Assembly: GCF_004354015.1 (NCBI RefSeq) | Contig: NZ_SMRU01000011.1 | Coordinates: 1 to 64,000, forward strand | Reading direction: 5' to 3' | Length of the DNA: 64,000 nt | Origin: Arthrobacter terricola | GTDB lineage: Bacteria; Actinomycetota; Actinomycetes; Actinomycetales; Micrococcaceae | Shown here: piece by piece, positions 28,607-40,349 of the stretch | Layout: each line of letters begins with the position of its first letter | Numbering within the stretch: position 1 is the first letter of the stretch | Notes under the pieces: model-generated | Told to the model about the DNA's origin: nothing | The model's database searches: none | What the model saw: only the letters and a program-made list of their open reading frames with translations | Made by a program: the position numbers and the translations under genes

Positions 28607-29169
28607 TAGTCGTTGACCCGGCCCAGGTAGCTGCCGTCACGGGTGTCGACCTTGACCTTGGTGCCCTGCTCAACGAACAGCGGAACCTGGATCTCGTAGC
28701 CGGTTTCGACGGTGGCAGGCTTGGTGCCCGCAGACGAGCGGTCGCCCTGGAGGCCCGGCTCGGTGTAGGTGATCTCGAGGACGACGCTTGGCGGCAATTC
28801 GATGTAGAGCGGCGTGCCTTCGTGGATGGCGATGTTGACCATCTGGTTTTCCAGCATGAAGTTGGTGGCGTCGCCCACGACGTTGCCGGAAACGTGGATC
28901 TGGTCGTAATCCGAGGTGTCCATGAAGACGAAGTCTTCACCGTCCTGGTACAGGTACTGGTAGTCGCGGCGGTCAACCGTGGCGGTTTCGATCTTGAGGC
29001 CGGCGTTGAAGGTCTTGTCGACCACCTTGCCGGACATGACGTTACGCATCTTGGTGCGCACGAACGCGCCGCCCTTGCCTGGCTTGACGTGCTGGAACTC
29101 AATGATGTTCCAGAGCTGGCCCTCGAGCTTCAGCACGGTTCCGTTCTTGATGTCATTTGTGGTTGCCAC
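28606..29169 (-). CDS. efp: translation elongation factor P
   Basis: Relieves ribosome stalling at polyproline stretches. The 187-residue, three-domain protein has the P-site loop segment [17 protein letters not shown], with the Lys at the loop tip, and the C-terminal signature [31 protein letters not shown]. No modification genes (epmA, ymfI) lie nearby, which fits the actinobacterial form thought to act unmodified. The ATG at 29169 follows a 179-nt gap holding a TAGAAT -10-like hexamer near 29290 and a hairpin at 29316-29337. It is co-transcribed with nusB. Confidence 0.97.
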   Translation of the reverse strand: MATTNDIKNGTVLKLEGQLWNIIEFQHVKPGKGGAFVRTKMRNVMSGKVVDKTFNAGLKIETATVDRRDYQYLYQDGEDFVFMDTSDYDQIHVSGNVVGDATNFMLENQMVNIAIHEGTPLYIELPPSVVLEITYTEPGLQGDRSSAGTKPATVETGYEIQVPLFVEQGTKVKVDTRDGSYLGRVND

Positions 29170-29315
29170 TAGTACTATCCTCTGGTTTCTCTCACTGGTT
29201 TTGCTAGCTTCGTAGCGTCCAGCCGTCTATGCCAATCCGGCGTGCCATGACGGCCGCCAGCGCGTATTTGTCAAAAATCCAAAGTCCATTCTACCGGCAA
29301 AATGAGATCGGTCCG

Positions 29316-29337
29316 CCGCGCTGGCAATCCAGGGCGG
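29316..29337 (-). terminator. hairpin after the aroB-TPR genes
   Basis: CCGCGCTGG and CCAGGGCGG pair around CAAT with one mismatch, 12 nt past the stop of the TPR gene. Downstream on the minus strand the sequence turns AT-richer (CTCATTTTG) but has no true U-tract. It is probably the end of the long aro/alaS transcript; a promoter for efp seems to follow. Confidence 0.5.
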
Positions 29338-29348
29338 CCCGAAACACT

Positions 29349-31517
<2,169 letters not shown>

Positions 31518-31521
<4 letters not shown>

Positions 31522-32720
31522 TCGTGGCCGACCGAGTCCAGGGTCGCCGGGATGTTGTCCAGGTAACCGCGAAGGTTCCGCGCTGTTTCGGCAACGGAGT
31601 CGCCGCCGAATTTCTCTGCTACGGCTTCGGCGAGCACGAGTGCCACCATGGCTTCGGCCACCACACCTGCGGCCGGGACGGCACAGACGTCAGAGCGTTG
31701 GTGATGTGCCTTCGCCGCCTCACCGGTGCTGACGTCGATGGTCTTCAGAGCGCGCGGAACTGTGGCGATGGGCTTCATGGCCGCACGTACGCGCAGGACC
31801 TCGCCGATGCTCATGCCGCCTTCGATGCCGCCGGCCCGGTTGGTCTTGCGGACAATCCTGCCGGTTTCATCCTTGACGATCTCGTCGTGGGCGGCTGAAC
31901 CCCTGCGGGCGGCGGTGAGGAAGCCGTCTCCGACCTCGACGCCCTTGATTGCCTGGATGCCCATGAGCGCAGCGGCCAAACGGGCATCGAGGCGACGGTC
32001 CCAATGGACGTAGCTGCCGAGTCCCGGCGGAAGGCCGTAGGCGAGGACCTCAACAATGCCGCCAAGGGTTTCGCCTTCCTTGTGGGCGGCGTCAACCTCG
32101 GACACCATGGCGTCGGACGTTTCGCGGTCGAAGCACCGCAAGGGATCGGCGTCGAGCGCGAGGACGTCGGACGGCACGGGAAGCGGGCGTCCTTCAGGAA
32201 CCGTGACACTCGCGATGGACACCGTGTGGCTCACGAGCTCGATGCCGAGCTGCTTCAGGAAACGTGCAGCGACCGTTCCCAGGGCGACGCGGGTTGCGGT
32301 CTCGCGGGCACTCGCGCGTTCCAGGACAGGACGGGCCTCCGGGAAGCCGTACTTCTGCATGCCCGTGAAGTCCGCGTGGCCGGGCCGGGGCCGGGTCAAG
32401 GGAGCATTGCGGGCCTGGTCTGCGAGGATCTCCGGATCCACCGGGTCCGCGGACATGATCTGCTCCCATTTCGGCCATTCGGTGTTGCCGATCTGGATGG
32501 CGACAGGCCCACCCTGCGTGACTCCGTGACGGACTCCGCCCAGGATGGTCACTTCGTCTTGCTCGAACTTCATCCGGGCGCCGCGGCCATAGCCCAGACG
32601 GCGGCGCGCCAAAGCGTCGCGGATTTCCTCGCTGGTGAGTTCCACGCCAGCGGGGACGCCTTCTACAATTCCGAGCAGTGCCGGTCCGTGGGATTCACCG
32701 GCAGTCAACCAACGCAACAT
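31518..32720 (-). CDS. aroC: chorismate synthase
   Basis: Final step to chorismate, 1,4-elimination of phosphate from EPSP, needing reduced FMN. The 400-residue protein starts [15 protein letters not shown] and carries [13 protein letters not shown], the [31 protein letters not shown] region (positions about 236-266) and [19 protein letters not shown]. The ATG at 32720 was chosen because the conserved protein begins there and AGGA lies 8 nt upstream; the frame stays open to 32783 without homology. It begins 26 nt after the aroE stop. Confidence 0.97.
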
Positions 32721-32746
32721 ATATCCAATCCTGCCATGTAAGGCCC

Positions 32747-33601
32747 CTAGTAGACCCGTCGGGGAAGCCCGACTGAGTCGCACATCACATCTATGACGTC
32801 AGCCCCGACGTCGACGCCGGAGAACAAACGGATCTGTTCAACGGCTTGGTAAAGCAGCATTTCCAGCCCGGGAACAACGGTCCCGCCGCGCGCCTGCCAC
32901 GCTTCAGCGATGCGGCTGGGCCAAGGATCATAGGCGACGTCGAGCAACACCCCGGTGCCGCCGTCGGGCGCTTGCTGGAATTCTTCGCCAATGCCGTCCG
33001 CGGCCCGCGGCGGAAGCGTTGAGATCACCAGGTCGGATGTTGCGATTCCCTTGGCGGCATCAGCCATGGGCCGCAGGTCGAAGGAAAGCCCGACGGCGGC
33101 GGCCGCGGCCTTCGCTTCGAGGGCACGTCCGGCGTCGCGCACGTAGACGTCAACATGGCTAGCGCCCAACTCGCCCAGGGCCGCGATCGCCGCGGCGGAT
33201 GTTCCGCCGCCACCGAGGATCGAGGAAACCGGGGCGTCACGCACGCCGGCATTCCGCACGGCCTCGACAATTCCCGCGACGTCGGTGTTGTGGCCCACGC
33301 GCCGGACGCCCTGCGCGGTGTGCTCGAAGGCAACCGTATTGATGACGCCGAGGTGCGCGCCGGCGCCGCGGACTTCGTCCACTTCCTCCACCATCGCGGT
33401 CTTGAGGGGCATGGTGACGGACAACCCGCACCAATTGTCCTCAACCTTCAGTCCCGCCATGAAGGCCGGCAGGCCCGCAACCGTCACGTCGATGGCCGAG
33501 TATTCGATGTCCAGCCCAAGCAGCCTGTACGCAGCGCGGTGCAGGGCAGGTGATTTCGAGTGGCTGATCGGGTGCCCCAAGACGGCAGCACGACTGCTCA
33601 C
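32747..33601 (-). CDS. aroE: shikimate dehydrogenase
   Basis: Reduces 3-dehydroshikimate to shikimate with NADPH. The 284-residue protein has the substrate motif [13 protein letters not shown], catalytic Lys in [11 protein letters not shown], Asp in HNTDVAGI and the nucleotide loop GGGGTSAAA. The start chosen is the GTG at 33601, overlapping the mltG stop as GTGA; another GTG lies two codons upstream, and the frame remains open to 33628 inside mltG. Either GTG gives nearly the same protein. Confidence 0.95.
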   Translation of the reverse strand: MSSRAAVLGHPISHSKSPALHRAAYRLLGLDIEYSAIDVTVAGLPAFMAGLKVEDNWCGLSVTMPLKTAMVEEVDEVRGAGAHLGVINTVAFEHTAQGVRRVGHNTDVAGIVEAVRNAGVRDAPVSSILGGGGTSAAAIAALGELGASHVDVYVRDAGRALEAKAAAAAVGLSFDLRPMADAAKGIATSDLVISTLPPRAADGIGEEFQQAPDGGTGVLLDVAYDPWPSRIAEAWQARGGTVVPGLEMLLYQAVEQIRLFSGVDVGADVIDVMCDSVGLPRRVY

Positions 33602-35325
33602 ACGCACCGTCCCGGGTTGGCCGCACACCAGGCGTTGTACTGGTCAACGTACTTGAGATGCTCAGCCAACGTGCTGGAGAACTTCGTTTCCTTGGTGTCC
33701 AAGTTGATGGTCACCCAATACAGGTAATTGTTCTGCGTCGGCTTCGCCGCTGCGTCAATGGCAGTCTTGCCGGGGGAACCAATCGGACCGACCGGCAAGC
33801 CGACGTTTGCGTACGTGTTGTACGGATTGCTCTTGTCCGCCTTCTCGGCATCGGTCAGGTGGAGCGTCTTGGTACCCAGGCCGTAGGTGACTGTGGCATC
33901 CGACTGGATCAGGCCGGCGGTCTCCGTGTTGCCGGGCTTGAGCCGGTTGTAGATTGCCCCGGCAACGTTGCCATAATCAGCCTGTCCGCCTTCCGCCTGG
34001 ACGATGCTCGCAACGGTGATGGTCTGGTACTGCTTGACCGGATCCGTGACGCCCTGCGCCTTCAATTCGTCGAGCGTCGACGAGACGAGCTTCTGGAGGA
34101 TGTCCTTGCCCGATGTTCCGAGCGGGAAACGGTACTCGCCCGGCGCCAGGAAGCCTTCGAGGTTCTTCGCAGGGGAGGGGACGCCGAATTGTGCCGGCGA
34201 ATTGCTCAGTGCCGTGAGCTCGGAAACGGGTATGCCCGAACCCTGGGCTATGGCGTCCAAGGACTCACCGATGCGCAATCCGGCACTGAGTGCGAAGTAC
34301 ATGACCTTGGAGGCGTCTTTGTTCAGGAGGATGTTGACGGCGTCGGAGTTCTTCATCTCGGTCTTGAAGGTGAAGTCGCCAGGCGAGAGTTCGCCGCCGG
34401 CAGCCGAGAACGCGGAAAGGAAGGAATCGGCGTTTGCCACGACGTGCTCGGCTTGGAGCTGGTTCGCGACCGCCTTGGGGCCGGAGCCCGGAGCCACGGT
34501 CACGGTAACGGATCCGGTGCCGGGGCCCGGGTAGTCGGTGACTTTGTCCATCCCGAGGAGCGGCTTGAGGAACTGGGCGCCGACGGTGACTGCGGCCACG
34601 AATACGGTGAGGGTCAGGAGGAGGGCCAGCAAACGACGGCGGCGGCGAACCTTTTTCGACGCTGCCTTGGGCACGGGGGTTGCGGCGGCCATGATGCTGT
34701 GGGGATCGTTCTCGTCATGGACTTCGTAGAACTCGGGGTCCTGGTGTTCCGGTTCCAGGTGTTCGGGAAATTCGTGCCCGAGGCCGTCGTCATGCGCAGG
34801 AAACTGGTGGAATTCGTCGCCGGGTACCGCTTCGAACGAGTGCAGCTCGTCGGCATGGACGGCGTCGGGATTGCTCGCTTCGGCGGGATGAACAGCAGCG
34901 AAGTGGGCCGTGGCTGGATGGGCCTCGTCGGCCGCGTGTAGCAAGTCGTCGTGGAAGGTTGCAGGGTCGATTTCTTCCGCGGCCTGTTCCACTGGGGCGG
35001 AAGCCTCGGGGACAGGCTCAACCCGTGCGGCTTCAACTGGCTCGGGCTCTTCAGCAGCAGGCTCGGGAGCCCGCGCCGGGGCTTGGGGAACGGCGGCCGC
35101 ATCCTGGTGCTCTTGCAACGGGGATCCGGAGGCGCCGTGCGGTGCGTACTGCTTCGCGGGCTCCGGGGCAGCCAGCGCCTCAATGTGCACTGGTACCGGC
35201 GGAGGCAATACCTCTTGGTTCTGGGTCTCCAGGAATCGTTCCCTGGCACGGATTTCACGACGTGTCAGAGGCTTGGTGCGCTCTTCCGATACGTCGTTGG
35301 AGGGGTCGTGGTTGACCGGGCTCAC
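33598..35325 (-). CDS. mltG: endolytic murein transglycosylase with long His-rich cytoplasmic tail
   Basis: Cuts nascent peptidoglycan strands at the outer membrane face. The 575-residue protein has a very long N-terminal cytoplasmic region (about 1-229), basic RRRRR at 227-231, one membrane span at about 231-252, then the YceG-like domain with EGFLAPGEYRF at 390-400, catalytic Glu445 in ASIVQAEGG and the YNTYANVGLPVGPIGSPG segment. The tail is Pro/Glu-rich to residue 120, then holds 14 His among Asp/Glu at 125-209. E. coli MltG (340 residues) has no such tail. The GTG start overlaps the ruvX stop by 4 nt. Confidence 0.95.
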   Translation of the reverse strand: MSPVNHDPSNDVSEERTKPLTRREIRARERFLETQNQEVLPPPVPVHIEALAAPEPAKQYAPHGASGSPLQEHQDAAAVPQAPARAPEPAAEEPEPVEAARVEPVPEASAPVEQAAEEIDPATFHDDLLHAADEAHPATAHFAAVHPAEASNPDAVHADELHSFEAVPGDEFHQFPAHDDGLGHEFPEHLEPEHQDPEFYEVHDENDPHSIMAAATPVPKAASKKVRRRRRLLALLLTLTVFVAAVTVGAQFLKPLLGMDKVTDYPGPGTGSVTVTVAPGSGPKAVANQLQAEHVVANADSFLSAFSAAGGELSPGDFTFKTEMKNSDAVNILLNKDASKVMYFALSAGLRIGESLDAIAQGSGIPVSELTALSNSPAQFGVPSPAKNLEGFLAPGEYRFPLGTSGKDILQKLVSSTLDELKAQGVTDPVKQYQTITVASIVQAEGGQADYGNVAGAIYNRLKPGNTETAGLIQSDATVTYGLGTKTLHLTDAEKADKSNPYNTYANVGLPVGPIGSPGKTAIDAAAKPTQNNYLYWVTINLDTKETKFSSTLAEHLKYVDQYNAWCAANPGRCV

Positions 35326-35912
35326 AATTGTCTTCCCCTCGTTGGAGAGTGTTGATCAATGCCGGAGGCGGGCAGTGGTGCATTGGCACCGTCAGTGTGT
35401 TGGGGTGGCGTAGGCGCCTGCACGCGCCGGCCCACATCTGCTCCTCTGGCTTTTTGCATATCGATCGCGTGCTGAAGTATTCCGGCAGCGGCAACCTGAT
35501 CCACCACTTTACGATGGGCCTTGCTGCTCATGCCAGCTTCGTGGAGGTTGCGGTGCGCCGTCACGGTGGTGAGCCGTTCATCCACGAGGTTGATCGGCAC
35601 GTCCATACCACGGCGCTGCAATTCGTCCGCCAACAGCTCCGAATACTCGCTCGCCATGGCCGCGGACGCCCGTTCTTCCCCCTTCATGGTGCGGGGAAGA
35701 CCGACGAAAACCTGCACCGCCCCGAGTTCCTCCACTTGCCGGACAATGTAGCCGACGTCGGAATTCTTCTTGGCATCCCGGGTGACGGTCTTGAACGGCG
35801 TCGCGAGGATTCCGTCGGGATCGCAGATTGCGAGGCCCACACGGACGGTGCCGACGTCCACCCCCAGTTTTGTACCCCGGGGGTAGGCGCCGCTGCTCGT
35901 GATATCGTCCAA
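35322..35912 (-). CDS. ruvX: Holliday junction resolvase-like protein RuvX (YqgF)
   Basis: RNase H-fold protein of the YqgF family, implicated in pre-16S rRNA 5' end maturation and proposed as a Holliday-junction resolvase. The 196-residue protein has the first catalytic motif KLGVDVGTVRVGLA, FVGLPRTMKGEE, LVDERLTTV and the last acid in HRKVVDQVAA. It carries a C-terminal extension of about 40 residues (Gly/Ala/Pro-rich) beyond the usual 140-150. The TTG start sits 2 nt after the alaS stop with no clear Shine-Dalgarno, so translation probably depends on coupling to alaS; the exact start is uncertain. Confidence 0.92.
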   Translation of the reverse strand: MDDITSSGAYPRGTKLGVDVGTVRVGLAICDPDGILATPFKTVTRDAKKNSDVGYIVRQVEELGAVQVFVGLPRTMKGEERASAAMASEYSELLADELQRRGMDVPINLVDERLTTVTAHRNLHEAGMSSKAHRKVVDQVAAAGILQHAIDMQKARGADVGRRVQAPTPPQHTDGANAPLPASGIDQHSPTRGRQL

Positions 35913-35914
35913 GA

Positions 35915-38593
35915 TCAGCGCTTGGCGATCGCGTCCACAACAGCCGCAAGGGCCGGTGCGATCTTCGCGGCGTCGGTTCCGCCGCCTTGCGCGACGTCGT
36001 CCTTGCCGCCGCCGCCACCGCCGAGGACTCCGGCGGCCACGCGCACAAGTGCACCCGCCTTGACGCCTGCGTCACGGGCAGCTTCGTTCGTTGCCACGAT
36101 AATGACCGGACGGTCGTTGCTCACGCCGGCAACTGCGACGGTTGACGCGTCCGAGCCAAGCCGGTTCCGCAGGTCCATGGCGAGGCTGCGGAGGTCGTCC
36201 GCTCCCCCGACCAGTCCGGCGTCGTGGGCCACGACACGGACCCCGGCAGCGTCCTGGGCGGTCGCCACGAGGTTTCCGGCAGCCGCGGCCAACTGTTCCT
36301 TCCGGAGGCGGTCAAGTTCCTTCTCAGTCGCCTTGAGCTTTGCCAGGGTGCTCGAGATCCGGTCTGCCAGCTGGCCCGACGGCACCTTGAGCATTTCCGT
36401 GAGCTCCGTGACCAAGGCGCGCTCTGCGGCCAGGTGGCGGAACGCGTCCAGGCCGACGAAGGCTTCCACACGGCGGTTTCCGGAGCCGACCGACTGCTCG
36501 CCGAGCAGGGAAAGGCTGCCGATCAACGAAGTGTTGGCAACGTGCGTGCCGCCGCAAAGCTCGCGCGACCACGCGCCGTCGATCTCTACCACGCGAACTT
36601 CGCTGCCGTAGTTTTCACCGAACAGCGCCATGGCGCCAAGGGCTTTGGCTTCGGCCAGGCCCATCACCTTGGTGTCCACCTGGAAGTGGTTGCGGATGGC
36701 GATGTTGGAGACTTCTTCGATTTCGGACTTTGCGGCAGCGCTCAAGCCCTCGCCCCAGGCAAAGTCGAAACGCAGGTAACCGGCCTTGTTGAACGAGCCG
36801 CGCTGGGTGGCTTCAGGACCGAGGATCTGATGCAAAGCTGCGTGCACGATGTGCGTGGCCGTGTGGGCTTGCTCGGCAGCGTGGCGGCGTTCGCGGTCGA
36901 CGGCGGCGAGCACCAGGGCGTCCGACGCGATCTCACCTTCGCGGACGATCGCCTTGTGGACGCTCAGTCCCTTGATTGGACGCTGGACATCCAGGACCTC
37001 GACGACGAAACCGTCACCCGTGATGAGGCCCGTGTCGGCAGACTGTCCGCCGGCCTCGGCGTAAAACGGGGTCTCGTTGAGCACTAGCTCGATTTCATCG
37101 CCCGTGGACGCGTGCTGCACGCGGCGGCCTGCGCTGAGGAGGCCTCGAACGCGGGCTTCGCCTTCAAGTTCCGTGTAGCCCGTGAAGACGGTCTCGCCTT
37201 CCGCCAGGAGCTCCTGGAAGGCCGAGACGTCCGCGTGGCCGCCCTTCTTGGCCTTGGCATCGGCCTGTGCGCGCTGGCGTTGCTCCTGCATCAGGCTGCG
37301 GAACTGGGCCTCGTCCACCGTCAATCCGGCCTCCTCGGCCATTTCGAGGGTGAGGTCGATCGGGAAACCATAGGTGTCGTGCAAAGTGAAGGCGTCCTCG
37401 CCGGACAACGGCTTGCCTGCCGCCTTGGAGAGCACCACGGCTTCTTCGAGGCGGGCCGTGCCGGACGCGATGGTGCGGAGGAAGGCCTTCTCTTCGGCGT
37501 ACGCAATGCGGCTGATGCGGTCGAAATCGGTCTCGACCACCGGGTAGACGCCCTTCATGGCATCGCGGGACGCAGGAAGGAGGTGCGGGAGGCACGCTTC
37601 TTCGACGCCAAGGAGGCGCATGGCGCGGACTGCGCGCCGGATGAGGCGGCGAAGGACGTAGCCGCGGCCTTCGTTCGACGGCGAGACGCCGTCCGAAATG
37701 AGCATGAGCGCCGAGCGGATGTGGTCGGCAACGACGCGCATGCGGACATCGTCCGTGTGGTGCGGATCGTCAGCCGTTTCGGCGGAAGTGTATTCCTTGC
37801 CGGACAATTCCGATGCTTTGTCGATGACCGGACGCACTTGGTCGGTCTCGTACATGTTTTCGACGCCCTGCAGGATCATCGCCAGGCGCTCCATGCCGAG
37901 GCCGGTGTCGATGTTCTTCTTGGGCAATTCACCGACGATGTCGAAATCGACCTTCGAGCGGACGTTTTCGATCTGGTACTGCATGAACACCAGATTCCAG
38001 ATCTCGACATAGCGGGTTTCATCCGCGATGGGGCCGCCTTCGGCGCCATAGGCCGGTCCGCGGTCGTAGTAGATCTCCGAGCACGGGCCGGCAGGGCCCG
38101 GCTGGCCGGTGGACCAGTAGTTGTCTGACTTGCCCATTCGCTGGATGCGCGAGGCGGGGATGGCGGTGTTCTTCAGCCACAATTCCTGGGCTTCGTCGTC
38201 TTCTTCATAGACGGTGACCCAGAGGCGTTCAACGTCCAGCCCGTAACCGCCGTCGTCGACGCTCTTGGTGAGCAGTTCGAAGGCGAACTTGATGGCGTCT
38301 TCCTTGAAGTAGTCTCCGAAAGAGAAGTTTCCGCACATCTGGAAGAACGTGCCGTGGCGGGCGGTCTTTCCGACTTCCTCGATATCGCCGGTGCGGATGC
38401 ACTTCTGGACGCTGGTGGCGCGGCTGAAGGCGGGCTCTTCGCGGGCGGTGAGGTACGGGATGAAGGGAACCATGCCGGCCACAGTGAAGAGGAGGGAGGG
38501 GTCGCTGGATACGAGCGACGCGGAGGGAACGGCGGTATGGCCCTTGCTGACAAAAAAGTCCACCCAGCGCTTGGTGATCTCCTGCGACTTCAT
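35915..38593 (-). CDS. alaS: alanyl-tRNA synthetase
   Basis: Charges tRNA-Ala; class II enzyme of 892 residues with an editing domain. The catalytic core includes GDIEEVGKTARHGTFFQMCGN (given by position near 68-88), and the editing site has the zinc ligands HTATH and CGGTH. The ATG at 38593 gives the usual family start MKSQEITKRWVDFF. Its best Shine-Dalgarno (AAGGG) is 14 nt away, unusually far. The frame is open further upstream to a GTG at 38665, through an Ala-codon-rich, hairpin-forming segment. Transcribed after two small membrane-protein genes and ahead of ruvX. Confidence 0.97.
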   Translation of the reverse strand: MKSQEITKRWVDFFVSKGHTAVPSASLVSSDPSLLFTVAGMVPFIPYLTAREEPAFSRATSVQKCIRTGDIEEVGKTARHGTFFQMCGNFSFGDYFKEDAIKFAFELLTKSVDDGGYGLDVERLWVTVYEEDDEAQELWLKNTAIPASRIQRMGKSDNYWSTGQPGPAGPCSEIYYDRGPAYGAEGGPIADETRYVEIWNLVFMQYQIENVRSKVDFDIVGELPKKNIDTGLGMERLAMILQGVENMYETDQVRPVIDKASELSGKEYTSAETADDPHHTDDVRMRVVADHIRSALMLISDGVSPSNEGRGYVLRRLIRRAVRAMRLLGVEEACLPHLLPASRDAMKGVYPVVETDFDRISRIAYAEEKAFLRTIASGTARLEEAVVLSKAAGKPLSGEDAFTLHDTYGFPIDLTLEMAEEAGLTVDEAQFRSLMQEQRQRAQADAKAKKGGHADVSAFQELLAEGETVFTGYTELEGEARVRGLLSAGRRVQHASTGDEIELVLNETPFYAEAGGQSADTGLITGDGFVVEVLDVQRPIKGLSVHKAIVREGEIASDALVLAAVDRERRHAAEQAHTATHIVHAALHQILGPEATQRGSFNKAGYLRFDFAWGEGLSAAAKSEIEEVSNIAIRNHFQVDTKVMGLAEAKALGAMALFGENYGSEVRVVEIDGAWSRELCGGTHVANTSLIGSLSLLGEQSVGSGNRRVEAFVGLDAFRHLAAERALVTELTEMLKVPSGQLADRISSTLAKLKATEKELDRLRKEQLAAAAGNLVATAQDAAGVRVVAHDAGLVGGADDLRSLAMDLRNRLGSDASTVAVAGVSNDRPVIIVATNEAARDAGVKAGALVRVAAGVLGGGGGGKDDVAQGGGTDAAKIAPALAAVVDAIAKR

Positions 38594-38639
38594 TAGCTGA
38601 TTACTTACCCTTCTCAATTCACTGCACATGAGTTCGTGC

Positions 38640-38665
38640 GTGGCATTGGCACTTGCCGATGCCAC
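38640..38665. repeat. palindrome upstream of alaS
   Basis: GTGGCAT and ATGCCAC flank TGGCA/TGCCG with one mismatch, forming a near-perfect 26-nt palindrome 47 nt upstream of the alaS ATG. E. coli AlaRS is known to bind a palindrome at its own promoter, so an autoregulatory operator is conceivable; an RNA hairpin is equally possible. The rest of the 149-nt alaS-DUF6167 gap shows nothing else clear. Confidence 0.4.
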
Positions 38666-38742
38666 AGCTTCTAATTCTGCCTTGTCTAAGCCCGCTTGGG
38701 CGAACCGCGGCCCCCGCCCCGCGAATGGCCAAACCGGCGGCG

Positions 38743-38973
38743 CTAGTGGCTGCCGGGGCCGGCTTCCACTACGCCAAGCGCCGATCGGAGCTCGCCTTCG
38801 CGTTCCTGCATTCCGGCGCGGACGGCATCGGCGAAGTCGTAAATGCCATCGGCAAGCCGACCGACTGCGCGATTCAGGCCGTCAGGGCCGATATTGGCTT
38901 GAGCCTCGGTGATCTTGCGGAAGGCGATGACCCCGATAGCCACGCCGATACCCATCCAGACGATTCTTTTCAC
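38743..38973 (-). CDS. small membrane-anchored protein, DUF6167-like
   Basis: A 76-residue protein with an N-terminal hydrophobic helix (about residues 4-18, WMGIGVAIGVIAF) and a helical soluble tail (GRLADGIYDFADAVRAGMQERE). It resembles the short DUF6167 proteins that sit between a DUF948 gene and alaS in Micrococcaceae. Function unknown. It lies 54 nt after the DUF948 gene and 149 nt before alaS; the three may share a transcript. Confidence 0.72.
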   Translation of the reverse strand: MKRIVWMGIGVAIGVIAFRKITEAQANIGPDGLNRAVGRLADGIYDFADAVRAGMQEREGELRSALGVVEAGPGSH

Positions 38974-39027
38974 GGTGTTCCTGACTACGGTATTCCTGCG
39001 ACGGTCCTGCTTGGAGTGTGGCTTGGA

Positions 39028-39405
39028 TCAGCGGCTTCGACGGCCGCTGCTGCCCTGCTTGCGCCGGCTGCCGAGTGCCGAACGCACTCCATAGCTGAAT
39101 GCGGCCACTTTGATGAGCGGCGAGCCCACAGTTGCGGCAACCAGCGAGGACAGGGCCGAAATGTTCGCCGAAGCGTCCGAAACGTTCGAAGCGATGCCGT
39201 CCACCTTCTTCAACTGCTGGTTGGTTGTTGACACGGTGGCTGTGACTTCATCCATGAGCGGCGTTGCGCCATCGCTCAAGGAACGGATGGACGTGCGGAC
39301 TTCATCGAATACTCGGCCAAGCTTGAGGATCGGCACGGCGAGCAGCAGCACAAGGAGCGCAAAAACTCCGGCTGCGATCAGTCCTGCAATATCGCCACCA
39401 GTCAT
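39028..39405 (-). CDS. DUF948 family membrane protein
   Basis: A 125-residue protein with one N-terminal membrane span (about residues 5-28: IAGLIAAGVFALLVLLLAVPI) followed by a predicted amphipathic coiled coil (EVRTSIRSLSDGATPLMDEV; TNQQLKKVDGIASNVSDAS) and a basic Ser/Arg tail. DUF948 proteins are found across Gram-positives, sometimes in general stress operons; the molecular role is unknown. I chose the ATG at 39405, 10 nt after GGAGA; a GTG two codons upstream is nearly equivalent. Confidence 0.85.
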   Translation of the reverse strand: MTGGDIAGLIAAGVFALLVLLLAVPILKLGRVFDEVRTSIRSLSDGATPLMDEVTATVSTTNQQLKKVDGIASNVSDASANISALSSLVAATVGSPLIKVAAFSYGVRSALGSRRKQGSSGRRSR

Positions 39406-39503
39406 GGGCACTCATCTCCTAGCGTTGTTGCGTTTCGGCGGTCCTGCCGTCCGGCTCCGCGCACCCGGCGCAGTGCGGCTCCCCCTCAAGTACCTTACAT
39501 ACA

Positions 39504-39535
39504 AAGAAGCCCGCGGCGCGTGCCACGGGCTTCTT
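39504..39535 (-). terminator. rpsD terminator
   Basis: AAGAAGCCCG and CGGGCTTCTT form a perfect 10-bp stem with a 12-nt loop, 17 nt past the rpsD stop. On the minus strand it ends CTTCTTTGTATG, a usable U-rich tail. It separates rpsD from the DUF948-alaS transcript. Confidence 0.88.
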
Positions 39536-39551
39536 GTAGGCGCTCTGGAAT

Positions 39552-40178
39552 TTAGCGAGCGTAGAATTCGACGACGAGCTGCTCTTCGCAGGTCACGGGG
39601 ACCTCGGAGCGCTTCGGGCGGCGAACCAGGCGTGCCTGCAGGGCGTCAAGCTTGACGTCCAAGTAGGCGGGAACCTGGGGCAGGACATCGCGGTGCGCAC
39701 CCGCTGCGGCGACCTGGAACGGAGCCATGGTCTCGCTGCGGCTGTGAACGTGGATGAGCTGGCCTTCTCCGACGCGGAACGACGGGCGGTCCACGCGGAT
39801 GCCGTCAACCAGGATGTGGCGGTGCACAACCAGCTGGCGGGCCTGGGCGATCGTGCGAGCGAAGCCGGCACGCAGAACGAGGGCGTCGAGACGCATTTCG
39901 AGCTGCTCGATCAGGTTTTCACCGGTCAGGCCCTTGGTGCGACGCGCTTCTTCGAAGGCGCGGGTCATCTGGGCTTCGCGGATGCCGTACTGGGCGCGCA
40001 GACGCTGCTTCTCGCGCAGACGAACGGCGTAGTCGGAGTCCTGCTTCTTGCGGGCACGGCCGTGTTCACCGGGGCCGTACGGACGGCGCTCCATGTACTT
40101 GGCGGCCTTGGGAGTCAGAGCGATGCCGAGTGCACGCGAAAGGCGTGCGGTACGGCGAGCACGAGTGTTGTTAGCCAC
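39552..40178 (-). CDS. rpsD: 30S ribosomal protein S4
   Basis: Primary 16S rRNA-binding protein that nucleates the 30S body. The 208-residue protein has the conserved [15 protein letters not shown] segment and an S4 RNA-binding domain ([23 protein letters not shown]). No N-terminal zinc cysteines are present, so it is the zinc-free paralogue type. The gene stands alone, away from the alpha operon, as in many actinobacteria. The GTG start has AAGGA 5 nt upstream. Confidence 0.97.
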   Translation of the reverse strand: MANNTRARRTARLSRALGIALTPKAAKYMERRPYGPGEHGRARKKQDSDYAVRLREKQRLRAQYGIREAQMTRAFEEARRTKGLTGENLIEQLEMRLDALVLRAGFARTIAQARQLVVHRHILVDGIRVDRPSFRVGEGQLIHVHSRSETMAPFQVAAAGAHRDVLPQVPAYLDVKLDALQARLVRRPKRSEVPVTCEEQLVVEFYAR

Positions 40179-40317
40179 TTGTGTCCTTCCAATTACTGCG
40201 GTGTGTCAGTGTTACTGGCCTCCATGAGGGAGAGCATCGGCCAACCGCTGCCTTTTGCTACTGGGCGCAGGGCACAACTCAACCCACGGAAAGTGTGATG
40301 GTTTGTGCGTCCGCGCC

Positions 40318-40349
40318 ATGCCAGACAAACATCCATCCTAGCACGGCGG
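40318..40349 (-). promoter_or_regulatory. possible rpsD promoter
   Basis: In the 171-nt gap upstream of rpsD, TGCTAGGAT on the minus strand looks like an extended -10 (TGn-TAGGAT) just past the rarA stop, giving a leader of roughly 140 nt. No good -35 was found. Nothing else is recognisable in the gap. Confidence 0.35.

Noticed and set aside
38594..38665. A separate alanine leader peptide for alaS attenuation
   Set aside because: The Ala-rich codons are in frame with alaS and no stop codon separates them, and there is no U-tailed terminator before alaS. Kept only as a possible operator.
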